A stretch of DNA of 64,000 nucleotides, taken from Acidobacteriota bacterium. GTDB lineage: Bacteria; Acidobacteriota; Terriglobia; Terriglobales; Acidobacteriaceae. The translations under genes were made by a program, and so were the position numbers. Each line of letters opens with the position of its first letter. Positions within the stretch are counted from its first letter, which is position 1. Where the stretch lies: NCBI GenBank assembly GCA_013289685.1, contig JABCZL010000003.1:310001-374000 (forward strand). Reading direction: 5' to 3'. This document shows, piece by piece, positions 51,407 to 60,859 of this stretch. The notes beneath the pieces are model-generated. The model had not been told where the DNA came from, did not search any database, and worked only from the letters and a program-made list of their open reading frames with translations.

Positions 51407-53149
51407 ATGGACAACAAGGCCATCGCCAACGTTCTCTACGAGACTGCGGACCTGCTCGAAATCGACGGGCAGGACTCGTTTCGCATTCGCTCCTACCGCA
51501 ATGCCGCGCAGGCCATCGAGAATCACTCGCAGCAGATCAGGTCTCTCATCGACGATCCCAAGCAGGTCCTCGCCATCCCCGGCATCGGCAAGAGCATGCT
51601 TCGCAACCTGCAGGAACTGTTCACTGACGGCAGGCTTGCCGTTCAAACCGAACTGCTCGCAAAATACAACCCGTCGATGCTGCAGTTGCTGAAGATTCAA
51701 GGCCTGGGACCGAAGACCATCGCACTCATCTGGAGCGCCTACAAAGTCAGCGACGTCGACGGGGTGGAGAAACTGGCGCGCGCCGGAAAGATCCGCGAAT
51801 TGCCGCGCATGGGCGAGAAGCACGAAGCCAAGCTGATCAAGGCGATCGAGGACTACCGCCGCATCAGCGGCCGCTTCCTGATCGATGCCGCCGAAACCGA
51901 AGCGGAGAAACTTAGGGAATACATCGAGAAGTTCCCGGGCATCGACAAGATCACGCCCGCGGGATCGCTGCGGCGCGGCCGCGAAACCGTGGGCGACCTC
52001 GACATCCTCGTCACCGGAAAAGCCTGCACCACCGAAGAAGAACGCCAGAAGGCAATCGCCCACGTCGCACAATACCCGCCGCTCATGGATGTCATTGCCA
52101 GCGGCGACAACAAGATCAGCTTCCATGTGCGCAGCGGCATGCAGGTGGACGTGCGCCTTCTGCCGCCGGAATCGTTCGGAGCGGCCATGCAGTACTTCAC
52201 CGGATCGAAGGCTCACAACGTGGCCCTGCGCCAGCGCGCTCTCAAGATGGGCTACACCTTGAACGAGTACAGCCTGGCCACGCTCGATGGCGAGAAGCCG
52301 GTTGCGGGCAAGACCGAAGAAGAGATCTACGCCAAGCTGAACCTCGACTACATCCCACCGGAGCTGCGCGAGAATCTCGGCGAGATCGACAAAGCGCAGG
52401 AGCACGCCCTACCCCCGCTGATCACGCAGGCCGATCTGCAGGGCGACGTCCACATGCACACCGTCGAAACTGACGGGAAAAACACGATCGAAGAAATGGC
52501 CGAAGCCGCTAAGGCGCGGGGCTATAAATATATGGCCATCACCGACCACTCCAAGAACCTGGCCTTTGCCAACGGTCTGGACGACAAACGCGCGGTGGAG
52601 CACATCGCGCGCATTCGCGCGGCGGACAAACAGATCGACGGCATCACGATCTTTGCCGGCATTGAAGTGGACATCCTGGCCGACGGCGATCTCGATCTCT
52701 CCGACGAAGTGTTGGCGCAAATGGACGTCGTCATCGCCAGCGTGCACTCGGTTTTCAATCAAGAGCCGGCGAAGATGACCGAGCGCCTGCTGAAAGCTAT
52801 CGAGAATCCCAACACTTCGCTCATAGGACATCCTACCGGCCGCATTCAGCTGCGCCGCGACGCCTACGCCTTCGACATGCACGCCGTTCTGACCGCCGCC
52901 GCGAAACACAAAGTCGCGATGGAACTGAATTCCTATCCCGACCGCCTTGACCTAAACGACGTGCATCTGCGCCAGGCCAAGCAGCAGGGCGTGAAGATTG
53001 TGATCAACACCGATTCGCACCACACGTCGCACATGGAGAAGATCCGCTACGGCGTTCTGCAGGCGCGGCGAGCTTGGCTGACGAAAGAGGACGTGTTGAA
53101 CACGTTGCCCGCGGCGAAATTCGCCAAAGCCATGAAGCATGGGTGTTGA
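51407..53149 (+). CDS. polX: DNA polymerase X family protein with PHP domain
   Basis: This 580-residue protein has an N-terminal helix-hairpin-helix region (LAIPGIGKSML, LLKIQGLGPKTIALIW) and the polymerase-beta-like nucleotidyltransferase domain (AGSLRRGRETVGDLDILVTG with catalytic aspartates). A C-terminal PHP domain follows (GDVHMHTVETDG, YMAITDHSKNLAFANG, and INTDSHHTSHM at the end). The bacterial PolX family has gap-filling polymerase and 3'-5' exonuclease activity in repair. The length is typical. Confidence 0.95.
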   Translation: MDNKAIANVLYETADLLEIDGQDSFRIRSYRNAAQAIENHSQQIRSLIDDPKQVLAIPGIGKSMLRNLQELFTDGRLAVQTELLAKYNPSMLQLLKIQGLGPKTIALIWSAYKVSDVDGVEKLARAGKIRELPRMGEKHEAKLIKAIEDYRRISGRFLIDAAETEAEKLREYIEKFPGIDKITPAGSLRRGRETVGDLDILVTGKACTTEEERQKAIAHVAQYPPLMDVIASGDNKISFHVRSGMQVDVRLLPPESFGAAMQYFTGSKAHNVALRQRALKMGYTLNEYSLATLDGEKPVAGKTEEEIYAKLNLDYIPPELRENLGEIDKAQEHALPPLITQADLQGDVHMHTVETDGKNTIEEMAEAAKARGYKYMAITDHSKNLAFANGLDDKRAVEHIARIRAADKQIDGITIFAGIEVDILADGDLDLSDEVLAQMDVVIASVHSVFNQEPAKMTERLLKAIENPNTSLIGHPTGRIQLRRDAYAFDMHAVLTAAAKHKVAMELNSYPDRLDLNDVHLRQAKQQGVKIVINTDSHHTSHMEKIRYGVLQARRAWLTKEDVLNTLPAAKFAKAMKHGC

Positions 53150-53208
53150 CGTGGGGGCCCCGCTTAATGCCCTTCTGGCGTAGAATCGGCGGGTATCCAC
53201 AAATCCCT

Positions 53209-53823
53209 ATGCCCGATCCAACACCTGTCCCACCGCCCAAGCCGCCGGCAGATCAATCTGCGGCACCAGTCCAAGCAACGCCGCCTGCGCCCGCTGGGCC
53301 AACCATCCACATTGGAGAAGAATTCGGCACGGCGAAAAAGAATCTGCCACCTGCGAAGATCGTGTTGATCGCCATTGGTGCGTTGCTAGTCGTGGTGCTC
53401 ATCGCTTCCTTTCTGAAGCGAGCCAAGCCGCAGGCTTCAGGGACTCTCGACACCGTAACCGCCGTTGAGATTCCGGGGCAGACTTCGACCATGGTGGCGT
53501 TGACTTTCACGATCAACAACACCAGCGACAAGATTCTCTACGTGCGAAGCCTGCAAGGCTCCATCAAAGCACCCAGCGGAGAGGCCACTGCGGAAGCCGT
53601 GTCCGCCGTCGATTTCGAGCGATATTATCAGGCATTCCCCACGCTGAAGAACGGCGTGCAGCCGGCGCTTCCGCCGGAGACGAAAATACAGCCTGGCGAA
53701 AAAGTCGCGCGAACCATCATCGTCGTGCTTCCCATCACTCTGAACGCGTTCAACCTGCGCACGTCTACCAGCGTGATCGTCTGGCTGTATGACCAGACTG
53801 TGCCGGTGACTCTGACGAAGTAG
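53209..53823 (+). CDS. Single-pass membrane protein, unknown
   Basis: This 204-residue protein has a Pro-rich cytoplasmic N-terminus, one transmembrane helix (IVLIAIGALLVVVLIASFL, near residue 50) and an exported beta-rich domain (TMVALTFTINNTSDKILYVR). ATG 53209 is preferred; ATG 53167 would add 14 residues. The exported half resembles a small immunoglobulin-like domain, but no family is recognised. Confidence 0.7.
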   Translation: MPDPTPVPPPKPPADQSAAPVQATPPAPAGPTIHIGEEFGTAKKNLPPAKIVLIAIGALLVVVLIASFLKRAKPQASGTLDTVTAVEIPGQTSTMVALTFTINNTSDKILYVRSLQGSIKAPSGEATAEAVSAVDFERYYQAFPTLKNGVQPALPPETKIQPGEKVARTIIVVLPITLNAFNLRTSTSVIVWLYDQTVPVTLTK

Positions 53824-53829
53824 AAAGAG

Positions 53830-53874
53830 GTCGAGCTGCGCTCGACCCCTTCGGCTCCGCTCAGGGCAAGCTCG
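53830..53874. repeat. Dispersed intergenic repeat of the CCTTCGGCTCCGCTCAGG type
   Basis: GTCGAGCTGCGCTCGAC is a perfect inverted repeat with a 1-nt centre, joined to a CCTTCGGCTCCGCTCAGGG block. Translations of this block give the well-known spurious peptides CPERSRR and ALSGAEG seen across many environmental genomes. Confidence 0.65.
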
Positions 53875-53948
53875 CGATGGCGGCTGTCTCCGCATATTTT
53901 CCTGTGACCGGCTTGCGCGAATGCTGGCAAATGCGTTTCTATAGCAGC

Positions 53949-55127
53949 ATGACTTATTCCCGTTCTTCTCTTCGTGCCGTTTCTCTGCTGCTTGCGCTCA
54001 CACTGTTGAGTCTCTTCGCCGCCGCCGCACCCGCGGAACCCCAAGGCAAATATCTTTTCTACGTCGGCACCTACACCGAGGAAGGCGGCAAGAGCAAAGG
54101 CATTTATGCTTTCCGCTATGACGCGGGGACTTTCGAGATCACGCCGCTTGGGCTGGCCGCGGAGACGACGAATCCGTCGTGGGTGGCGCTGCATCCGACC
54201 GGACGATTCCTCTATGCGGTGAATGAAGTCGGGAAGTACAAGGGGCCTAACAGCGGAGGCGTGAGCGCATTCTCCGTCGATCATGCGACCGGCAAGCTGA
54301 CGTTCTTGAACGAGGTGGCGTCGCGCGGGGCCGATCCCTGCTACATTGCCGTCGACAAAACTGGCAAGTATGTTTTGGTGGCCAACTATACCGGAGGCAG
54401 CGTCGCGGCGTTCCCCATACTCGCAGATGGAAAGCTGGGCGAGGCTTCGGGCTTCGTGCAGCACACGGGCAAGGGCACGAATCCAGAGCGGCAGGAGGGA
54501 CCGCACGCGCATTCGATTGATCTGTCGCCCGACAACCGCTTTGCCATGGTCGACGATCTCGGGCTCGACGAGTTGCTGGTCTATAAGTTCGACAGCGGCA
54601 AAGGATTGCTCACGCCGAACGATCCGCCGTTCGCCAAGGTCGAGGCTGGAGCGGGCCCGCGGCATTTCGTGCTTCGGCCCGATGGCAAGTTCGCCTACGT
54701 GATCGCCGAGATGGGACACACGGTCACAGTGTTTTCGACCGACGCGGCGAGCGGAAAGCTGCAGCCTTTGCAAACGGTCACGACGTTGCCCAAGGATTTT
54801 ACCGGGCGCAACGACGACGCCGAGATCCGCATGCATCCCTCGGGCAAGTTTTTGTATGCCTCCAACCGCGGCGACGACAGCATCGCCATCTACGCAATCG
54901 ACCAGACCAAGGGGACGCTGACACAGGTAGCAATTACGCACACCGGGGGCAAAGAACCGCGCAGCTTCGAGATCGATCCCACGGGCGCACTGCTGTTTGC
55001 GGCCAACCAGAAGTCGGACAATATCGTGGTGTTTAAGATCGACCAGAAGATCGGCCAGCTGACACCAACGGGGAAGGTGCTCGATGTAGGAGCGCCGGTG
55101 TGTATCAAATTCCTAGCGGTGGACTGA
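53949..55127 (+). CDS. Exported lactonase-family beta-propeller protein
   Basis: This 392-residue protein has a signal peptide (AVSLLLALTLLSLFAAAAP) and a seven-bladed propeller of the 6-phosphogluconolactonase (Pgl/YbhE) type: YVGTYTEEGGKSKGIYAF, LHPTGRFLYAVNE, DKTGKYVLVANYTGGSV, GPHAHSIDLSPDNRF, FVLRPDGKFAYVIAE and IRMHPSGKFLYASNRG. ATG 53949 gives the best signal. Because it is exported, its substrate may not be 6-phosphogluconolactone. Confidence 0.88.
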   Translation: MTYSRSSLRAVSLLLALTLLSLFAAAAPAEPQGKYLFYVGTYTEEGGKSKGIYAFRYDAGTFEITPLGLAAETTNPSWVALHPTGRFLYAVNEVGKYKGPNSGGVSAFSVDHATGKLTFLNEVASRGADPCYIAVDKTGKYVLVANYTGGSVAAFPILADGKLGEASGFVQHTGKGTNPERQEGPHAHSIDLSPDNRFAMVDDLGLDELLVYKFDSGKGLLTPNDPPFAKVEAGAGPRHFVLRPDGKFAYVIAEMGHTVTVFSTDAASGKLQPLQTVTTLPKDFTGRNDDAEIRMHPSGKFLYASNRGDDSIAIYAIDQTKGTLTQVAITHTGGKEPRSFEIDPTGALLFAANQKSDNIVVFKIDQKIGQLTPTGKVLDVGAPVCIKFLAVD

Positions 55128-55219
55128 TTGACAGCGGGTTTCATTAGAGGTTCGTAGCGTCTCGGTAGTCATTTTGGTGGGCACGCGCCTTCCGGACCGC
55201 GGCGGTGTCTAATATCGGC

Positions 55220-55756
55220 ATGCGGCGGATCATTCTCACATTCTGGTTCCTGCTGCCCACCGGTTGCTTGTGGGCACAAAAGCCGCGCGCGAATGAACCG
55301 GAACAGGCGGCGATTCAACGCGCGAAGGGCACGCTCGTATCGTCACTCGACAGTTCGCTTCCCAAGGTGAGCCTCGAGTTCTTCTTGAACTACGAAAGTG
55401 GCGGCGCAGACATCCGGTGGCAGGTGAAAGACTGCGGAGAACAAACCGGGAATCCAGCCACGGATCGCAGGAACGATTCTCCCATGTGCGTCGAAGCAGA
55501 CTTTGCAAAAGACCAGACCGGTGTCACTGTCCTGGTTTCAGTTGGAACATTTCAGAAAGGACCGGGCGCTCCGGTAGTGTTCAATGTGACCGTCCAAGGT
55601 CCGAGCGGGAAGATCCATTCCCTGCGGCGTCTGGGTGAACTGCCCAAGGAATTGCATCGCCCGGCACCCAAATCTCCCCGAGACTTGCCGGTTCCGGTTA
55701 CTGCTTTCTCTGAATCCCCTTCCGCCGCGCCAGGTGGGTGCTCGCGCCGGGATTGA
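55220..55756 (+). CDS. Exported protein, unknown
   Basis: This 178-residue protein has a signal peptide (IILTFWFLLPTGCLWAQ), a beta-rich domain with two cysteines (VKDCGEQTG, DSPMCVEADF) and a Pro/Ser tail. No family is recognised. Its final 59 bases overlap the end of the convergent DUF421 gene. Confidence 0.65.
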   Translation: MRRIILTFWFLLPTGCLWAQKPRANEPEQAAIQRAKGTLVSSLDSSLPKVSLEFFLNYESGGADIRWQVKDCGEQTGNPATDRRNDSPMCVEADFAKDQTGVTVLVSVGTFQKGPGAPVVFNVTVQGPSGKIHSLRRLGELPKELHRPAPKSPRDLPVPVTAFSESPSAAPGGCSRRD

Positions 55757-56234
55757 TCTCGTCATATTTCAGGCACGAGATGGAGCCGTCCACTTCAAGT
55801 ACGGCGAGCGCGACCTGATCACAGCTGTTGATGCCATGCTCGCGCAGGGCGCGGTGCAACTCGTCCATGCTGACGTGCTCGCGGGCCATGTGAGATTCGA
55901 TGGGCTTGCCATCGTGTATTAGGAGCGAGGGCTCGCCTTCGATCATGCGCCGGACACGGCGGTTCGAGCCAGAAACGCTAGCTACGCCGTAGTTCATCAC
56001 GAGCAGCGTGGCGGCCGCCACCGCGCCGCCCAGCAGCGACGTGTCGGGCCCGGTCATCGCATTCTGTACGGAGTTCGACAGCAGGAGCAGCAGCGTAAGA
56101 TCGAACGGGGTCATCTGTCCGACCTCACGCTTGCCGCTTAAGCGCACACCGATCAGCACCAGCAGGTAAATCACGCCCGTGCGCAGCACAATCTGCAGCA
56201 GCACATTCGCGCCCGGGAAAAGCATTCCGTCCAT
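55698..56234 (-). CDS. DUF421 (YetF-like) membrane protein
   Basis: This 178-residue protein has three hydrophobic segments and the family blocks RLSGKREVGQMTPFDLTLLL, LLSNSVQNAMTGPD and a cytoplasmic domain (GEPSLLIHDGKP, MSMDELHRALREHGI-like region). It is inner-membrane. The role of the family is unclear. ATGs at 56234 and 56225 are both possible. Confidence 0.88.
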   Translation of the reverse strand: MDGMLFPGANVLLQIVLRTGVIYLLVLIGVRLSGKREVGQMTPFDLTLLLLLSNSVQNAMTGPDTSLLGGAVAAATLLVMNYGVASVSGSNRRVRRMIEGEPSLLIHDGKPIESHMAREHVSMDELHRALREHGINSCDQVALAVLEVDGSISCLKYDEINPGASTHLARRKGIQRKQ

Positions 56235-56262
56235 TTTTCAGTTCCGGTGTTCAGGTTCCAAT

Positions 56263-57078
56263 TCAGTTCGCCGTCACCGGCACAGGAGCGCCCTTCGGCG
56301 TGCTTAAATATCCCGTGGCTTTGTTCTTGTCCACCGTCCAGACGACGAGTTCAAACAGCATGTGGTCGCGTCCCGAGTAGAACTGAATGGGCTCGGAGAT
56401 ATTGCGATCCTTCTTCTCGATCGTCTTGTCGTCGGAGGTCACGTTCATGGTGAACTTGCCCTTCTTGACGTCGGCCTTCTTGAGTTGCAGGCTCACCGTC
56501 GAGACCGGCTGCGGTTTGGCGCCTTTCAGAAGAGTGAACTCGTAGTAGTTGCGGTCGCCTTTGTGCTTCAGAATCTCAAGGTCGCCCGCCGTGTGGGCGA
56601 TTAATCCGCTCTGCACACCCAGATCGCCAATGGTGCTGGCCAGCTTAGCTTTGGTAGCTTCGAGATCGGCCTTGGTGGAAGCGACGTCGGTCTTCACTCC
56701 ACCCACGTCGGTCTTGACACCCGCGATATCACCGGTGACGGCGCTGATCTGTGCTTTCTGTTCTTTCTCGAGGCGGCTCTCGGCGGCCTTCTGCTGCGCC
56801 CTTAGCTCGGCCACGCGCTGGGCCAACTCCTGCTTGGTCAAGCCAACCTTCTCACGCAGAGCGTCCTCCTGTGATTCCTGGGTCTGCATGCGATTCATCA
56901 GCTCTTTGACCTGGGACTGGCTGCCGCTCAGGTCGCTGTTCAGTTTCTGGATAGTCTCGTGCGTCATCCAGTGCGCGTACCCGGAAGCCGCGACAAACAA
57001 AATCGCCAGTATCGTCAGAATCCACTTGCCCGCGTTCGACTGATGTTCCATGTGCATCTGTTCGCCTTCATCGGCCAT
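56263..57078 (-). CDS. Membrane-anchored coiled-coil protein, unknown
   Basis: This 271-residue protein has a transmembrane helix (WILTILAILFVAASGYAHW, about 19-37) and a long coiled coil (about 40-130) with short repeats IAGVKTDVGGVKTDVASTKA. A C-terminal beta-rich domain follows (YEFTLLKGAKPQPVSTVSLQ). The coil separates the membrane and folded domain, as in envelope spacer proteins. Strong GAGGAGGAAG precedes ATG 57078. No family is recognised. Confidence 0.72.
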   Translation of the reverse strand: MADEGEQMHMEHQSNAGKWILTILAILFVAASGYAHWMTHETIQKLNSDLSGSQSQVKELMNRMQTQESQEDALREKVGLTKQELAQRVAELRAQQKAAESRLEKEQKAQISAVTGDIAGVKTDVGGVKTDVASTKADLEATKAKLASTIGDLGVQSGLIAHTAGDLEILKHKGDRNYYEFTLLKGAKPQPVSTVSLQLKKADVKKGKFTMNVTSDDKTIEKKDRNISEPIQFYSGRDHMLFELVVWTVDKNKATGYLSTPKGAPVPVTAN

Positions 57079-57193
57079 ACACTCTTCCTCCTCAGGAAGC
57101 TAAAGAATGGATCGCAAGAATGTCTTTAATTGTTGAGCAGGATAGTCATAGTGTCAATGGCGGCCAGGATGCCAATGCGCTATGACGATGCTG

Positions 57194-59416
57194 CTAACGC
57201 CGCAGCGCCAGCGCCTCCCGCAGAGCTGGTTCAGGATCGCGGCGCACGGCCACGGCGGCTGCGCCCAGTCGGCGCTCCATCCGCTGTCGAGCCGCCGTCA
57301 GATCGGCGGGAGTCGCCGTACTGGGAATTGCTTGCGCAACTGATTCTGACTTTACCATGCAGGCATACGCGAGTCGCGCCGGAAAGCCCGCGTTATCCAG
57401 AAAATGCCCGTAGGCAAACCAGTCCTGGGCACTGGCGCGGTTGTCGCCAATCGAATTGTCCAACTGCAGAGCGCGCTGGTAGAGGCGCAACGCGTCATCC
57501 AGCTTGCCCGTTTTGGCTTGCAATTCTGCCTCATTCACATCGGCCACACTCTCGAGCTGGGCCTGACCGGTCTGCGCCGCAAGTTTCTCCGCCAGGTGAT
57601 ACGACTGAATCGCCGGTTCAGTCTGGGAGGCTTGAGCCTGGCAATCCGCCATGCGCAGCACGACTGCAATCAACTTGTCGGGCGCGGGACGATTCTGCGC
57701 CGGCTGGTGCGCGATCTTCTGGAGGAACGAGTTGTAGTGCGTGATCGCAGCTTGTGCCTTGCCCTCCCGATCGAGTTCATAGGCGATGTAGAGATGCGCC
57801 AGCGACTGGCCGGGGTCCGCGGCCAAAGCCTGATTCCAACTGGCTAGAGCCAGGTCGGCGTGGCCGCGCTGCAGGGCCAGAACCCCACGGTCGACGAGCA
57901 GATTGGCATCGTTGGGCGTGTATTTCAGCGAGGCCTCGGTCAGATCGAAGGCTTCGTCAAAGCGGTGCTGATCGACAAGAAGGCGCAACAGCCCCTGGCG
58001 CGGAGCAGGATTGGCCGGATTGGCCTGCATCGCCTGTCTCCATGCGGCCTCCGCCTGTTGCGGTTCTCCATCTTCCATGGCGCGATGCGCGAGCCGCATC
58101 TGCAACGAGCTGTCAAACCTGTCGAGAGACGCCGCGCGCTGCAGATCGTGCATGTCGTCGGTACGAAGAGCAAGGTAGTGGCGGGCCTGATCGACCGTTC
58201 CCCAAACCAGCAGCAGCAGCGCAGCCCCGATGCGCAGCGAACGAGCCGCGACGGTGCTTCCCACCAGCCATCGGCCCATAGTGGAGAAGTGCCCTCCCGC
58301 TTCGGCCGCGGCGCTCGACATCCGCTCCCGCGAATTGAGCAGGAGCGATGCAATTCGTCCGTCGCGCAGCTTCCAGATGGCGCCATCCAGAATGAAGTGG
58401 TGAATGTTGACCAGCGCGGTGAAAATCAGGAAGCTGGCCGCGAAGTCATGATGCAACGCACGGCTGGCCAGCCATGGACCCGGCACGAACAAGGCGATAC
58501 CGCCGACCACCAGCACTCCGAAGTAGGCCAGCGGCCGCCAGTTGCGTGCAGCCTTGCTCGTAACACCGCCCGCAGCCGCGCCCGAGGCTTCACCGGCGGC
58601 TTCCCGTCGCGCGTAGTAACTAGTAATCCAGAGATACTGTGCCGAATGCATCACCGCCAGCACGCCCGAGCTGTAGCGGCTCTGCGGAATCTCCAGGCCC
58701 TTGAACAACGAAATGGCCGAGGGCAGCAGAAACCAAAGAAACTGCGACGAGAACAGCGTCAGTGACGGAATCAACTTCCGCCATCCGGTGGAGCGCACCA
58801 GGGGCGCAAGCCCGAACGCCGACAGCCCAACGAACGCCACGCCCAGCAAAATCTGTTCCCATCGGCTAACCACCTGTGGAATGCCGAGAGACAGAAAGAG
58901 TGGGTCCGTCGAGGGGCCCGTGTGGAATCCGAGAAACAGGATTAGATAGGACACAACAAAAGCGCCATATAAGGCCCGGCGTGCCGACTTATCGGGATCC
59001 GCTCCGGCGCGACGGGCGAACATCATGAACAACCCGTAATTCTGGCCGCTGTAATGCCACGGGCTCCAGGTTAAATAGATGGTGAAGATCCAGGGCAGCA
59101 GGCGCAACCAGAAATGCGACAACAGCAGCGTCAGCACCATCAGCAGCGTAATGTGGACGGTAAAGATGCGGTACTTCTGGAAGTCTTCGGCGCGGTGATA
59201 GGCGCGGTAAATCGTCGCCATGTAGTGCGGATAATTGAAGAACAGAGCCAGCGCGTAGAACACAACCGACCAGGTCCGCGCGTTCGATGCCAGCGAAAAA
59301 TACGACAGCAGCAGAAGCGGCGCCGACCACGCTCCGCAGCCGACGATCAGGTCAAGCCACGGGTTGTAGACCCAGGGCGCGGACTGCTCCTGCGGATTTG
59401 ATTGCGATTTCCCCAT
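57194..59416 (-). CDS. Polytopic membrane protein with C-terminal TPR repeats
   Basis: This 740-residue protein starts at ATG 59416, after which about ten hydrophobic segments occupy residues 20-440 (LIVGCGAWSAPLLLLSYFSL, WSPWHYSGQNYGLFMMF, FLIFTALVNIHHFILDGAIW). Histidines near the membrane segments are frequent. Four or more TPR repeats follow (AEAAWRQAMQANPANPAPRQ, ANLLVDRGVLALQRGHADLA). The layout resembles proteins of unknown role in lipid or envelope metabolism. A longer frame to 59623 has no ribosome site. Confidence 0.75.
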   Translation of the reverse strand: MGKSQSNPQEQSAPWVYNPWLDLIVGCGAWSAPLLLLSYFSLASNARTWSVVFYALALFFNYPHYMATIYRAYHRAEDFQKYRIFTVHITLLMVLTLLLSHFWLRLLPWIFTIYLTWSPWHYSGQNYGLFMMFARRAGADPDKSARRALYGAFVVSYLILFLGFHTGPSTDPLFLSLGIPQVVSRWEQILLGVAFVGLSAFGLAPLVRSTGWRKLIPSLTLFSSQFLWFLLPSAISLFKGLEIPQSRYSSGVLAVMHSAQYLWITSYYARREAAGEASGAAAGGVTSKAARNWRPLAYFGVLVVGGIALFVPGPWLASRALHHDFAASFLIFTALVNIHHFILDGAIWKLRDGRIASLLLNSRERMSSAAAEAGGHFSTMGRWLVGSTVAARSLRIGAALLLLVWGTVDQARHYLALRTDDMHDLQRAASLDRFDSSLQMRLAHRAMEDGEPQQAEAAWRQAMQANPANPAPRQGLLRLLVDQHRFDEAFDLTEASLKYTPNDANLLVDRGVLALQRGHADLALASWNQALAADPGQSLAHLYIAYELDREGKAQAAITHYNSFLQKIAHQPAQNRPAPDKLIAVVLRMADCQAQASQTEPAIQSYHLAEKLAAQTGQAQLESVADVNEAELQAKTGKLDDALRLYQRALQLDNSIGDNRASAQDWFAYGHFLDNAGFPARLAYACMVKSESVAQAIPSTATPADLTAARQRMERRLGAAAVAVRRDPEPALREALALRR

Positions 59417-59627
59417 GGTTCGGTTAAACCAACGACCCGCTGATGACGGGCACGGTCGCCACAATCTCGTGCCCACGCGGCATCTGTCGCCGCCGCACGT
59501 GGCGCTGAGTCTATGTGGCTTGACCAAATTATAGGTGGGAGAATCGCAACAACGCGTAACTGGAACGATGCCGGCGGGGTAACGAAGGTAACGAGTGCGT
59601 AACGAAGCGCGCATGAACCACATGCGG

Positions 59628-60149
59628 TTATTTAAACTTCCAGCGGGTGGACTTGGTTTGGAAGTATTTCTCCCAGAGGGCGAAGACGACTTTCGGGCGG
59701 ACCGCGAATACTGGCTCTTTCATGGAGAGAATGTCGTCTTTCATCGAGGACATATCGAAATTGTATTTGGGCTTGTACTTTGCCAGGAATTTGCGGCGCG
59801 CTGGGACGTCGGCTATTTCGGCGACGCCTTCGACGATGACGGCTTCGTTCGCGTGTTCGGTGCAGATTACGCAGTTGGGATTCTGAGCCAGGTTGCGGGC
59901 CTTGCGTGATTTGCTGCCGGTACTGAAGAGCAGGCGTCCGTCTTGCCAGAGGCCCCAGACGACCATGGTGTGGGGTGAACCGTCGGGCTTGACCGTGGTG
60001 ATCCAGTAGTTGTGCGATTTCTTCAGGCGCTGTTGGGCCCAGGACCAGGGCAGCAGGCCCTTCGTGCCTTCAGGGAAACCATAGCCGGGGGCGGCGATGC
60101 GGGAGGAATGGGGTTTGCGGGTTGAGTTATTCTTTTTCGCTGTTGTCAC
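59628..60149 (-). CDS. Pyridoxamine 5'-phosphate oxidase-fold protein
   Basis: This 173-residue protein has the split-barrel fold of flavin/F420-binding proteins: SHNYWITTVKPDGSPHTMVV, FSTGSKSRKARNLAQNPNCV and VIVEGVAEIADVPARRKF. The start is GTG 60149 with AGGAG. Such proteins use FMN or F420; which one cannot be told here. Confidence 0.85.
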   Translation of the reverse strand: MTTAKKNNSTRKPHSSRIAAPGYGFPEGTKGLLPWSWAQQRLKKSHNYWITTVKPDGSPHTMVVWGLWQDGRLLFSTGSKSRKARNLAQNPNCVICTEHANEAVIVEGVAEIADVPARRKFLAKYKPKYNFDMSSMKDDILSMKEPVFAVRPKVVFALWEKYFQTKSTRWKFK

Positions 60150-60238
60150 AAGAAACGCTCCTGCACGGTTTGCAGAGACCGTGTGTGAGAATATGCGACT
60201 GAGAGATTGTAGCTGGGATGGGATTGCGAGGGCTCACG

Positions 60239-60811
60239 ATGACCACAGCAGGTATGTCACAGAGGCCGCCAGGGTGGCGCGGATGGCTATTGCTACTGGC
60301 GGGGTTCTTGGGATTGTTTGCTGGGTTGTGCACGGTCTTTGCACTGGTCGTGACCGCGGCGGAGGCTTGGGTGGAGCATGCCCAGGCGCAGTGGCCAAAG
60401 GCGACGGCGCGCGTCCAGAGATGCGGCGTGGATATTTACACCCACAAGCCGGAGTCGTATTGGATCGATTGCAGCCTCAGCTATACGGTACGCGGGGAGG
60501 AAATTGTGTCCCACGTTCATTCGCGCAGCACGCCGGCCCCGCGACGGGTCATCTCGCAATACCCAGCTCGGCAGTTCGAGCAACTGCAAGAGTGGGTGGA
60601 TGAGCATCCCGAGGGGACGCCGATCACGGTTCATTACGATCCTGCCAATCGCAAGAAGGCAGTTCTGGTCACGACTGATATGCCGTTGGGTGGGCCACGA
60701 ACGCCGGATAACTTGAAGCTGCTGGGATTCTTTGCCGTGAGTTGTGCGGTGCTACTGACGATTGCACGAGTCGTACGGCCGCGAACTGCCGCTGTTCGTG
60801 GGTTCAACTAA
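60239..60811 (+). CDS. DUF3592-type membrane protein
   Basis: This 190-residue protein has a transmembrane segment at each end (LLLLAGFLGLFAGLCTVFAL and LLGFFAVSCAVLLTIARVV). The exported part reads WPKATARVQRCGV, YTVRGEEIVSHVHS and HPEGTPITVHYDPANRKKAV, which is the DUF3592 signature. ATG 60239 or 60218 may be the start. The role is unknown. Confidence 0.8.
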   Translation: MTTAGMSQRPPGWRGWLLLLAGFLGLFAGLCTVFALVVTAAEAWVEHAQAQWPKATARVQRCGVDIYTHKPESYWIDCSLSYTVRGEEIVSHVHSRSTPAPRRVISQYPARQFEQLQEWVDEHPEGTPITVHYDPANRKKAVLVTTDMPLGGPRTPDNLKLLGFFAVSCAVLLTIARVVRPRTAAVRGFN

Positions 60812-60859
60812 AGGCCGCTCCGTTCAAGAAGGGATTGCCATCGAGTCCTTCACCGCGTG

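Noticed and set aside
50819-52405. 528-residue minus-strand frame across the cold-shock and polX genes
   Set aside because: Antisense to two clear genes.
53628-54941. 437-residue minus-strand frame opposite the lactonase gene
   Set aside because: Antisense shadow with the spurious repeat-derived peptide ALSGAEG.
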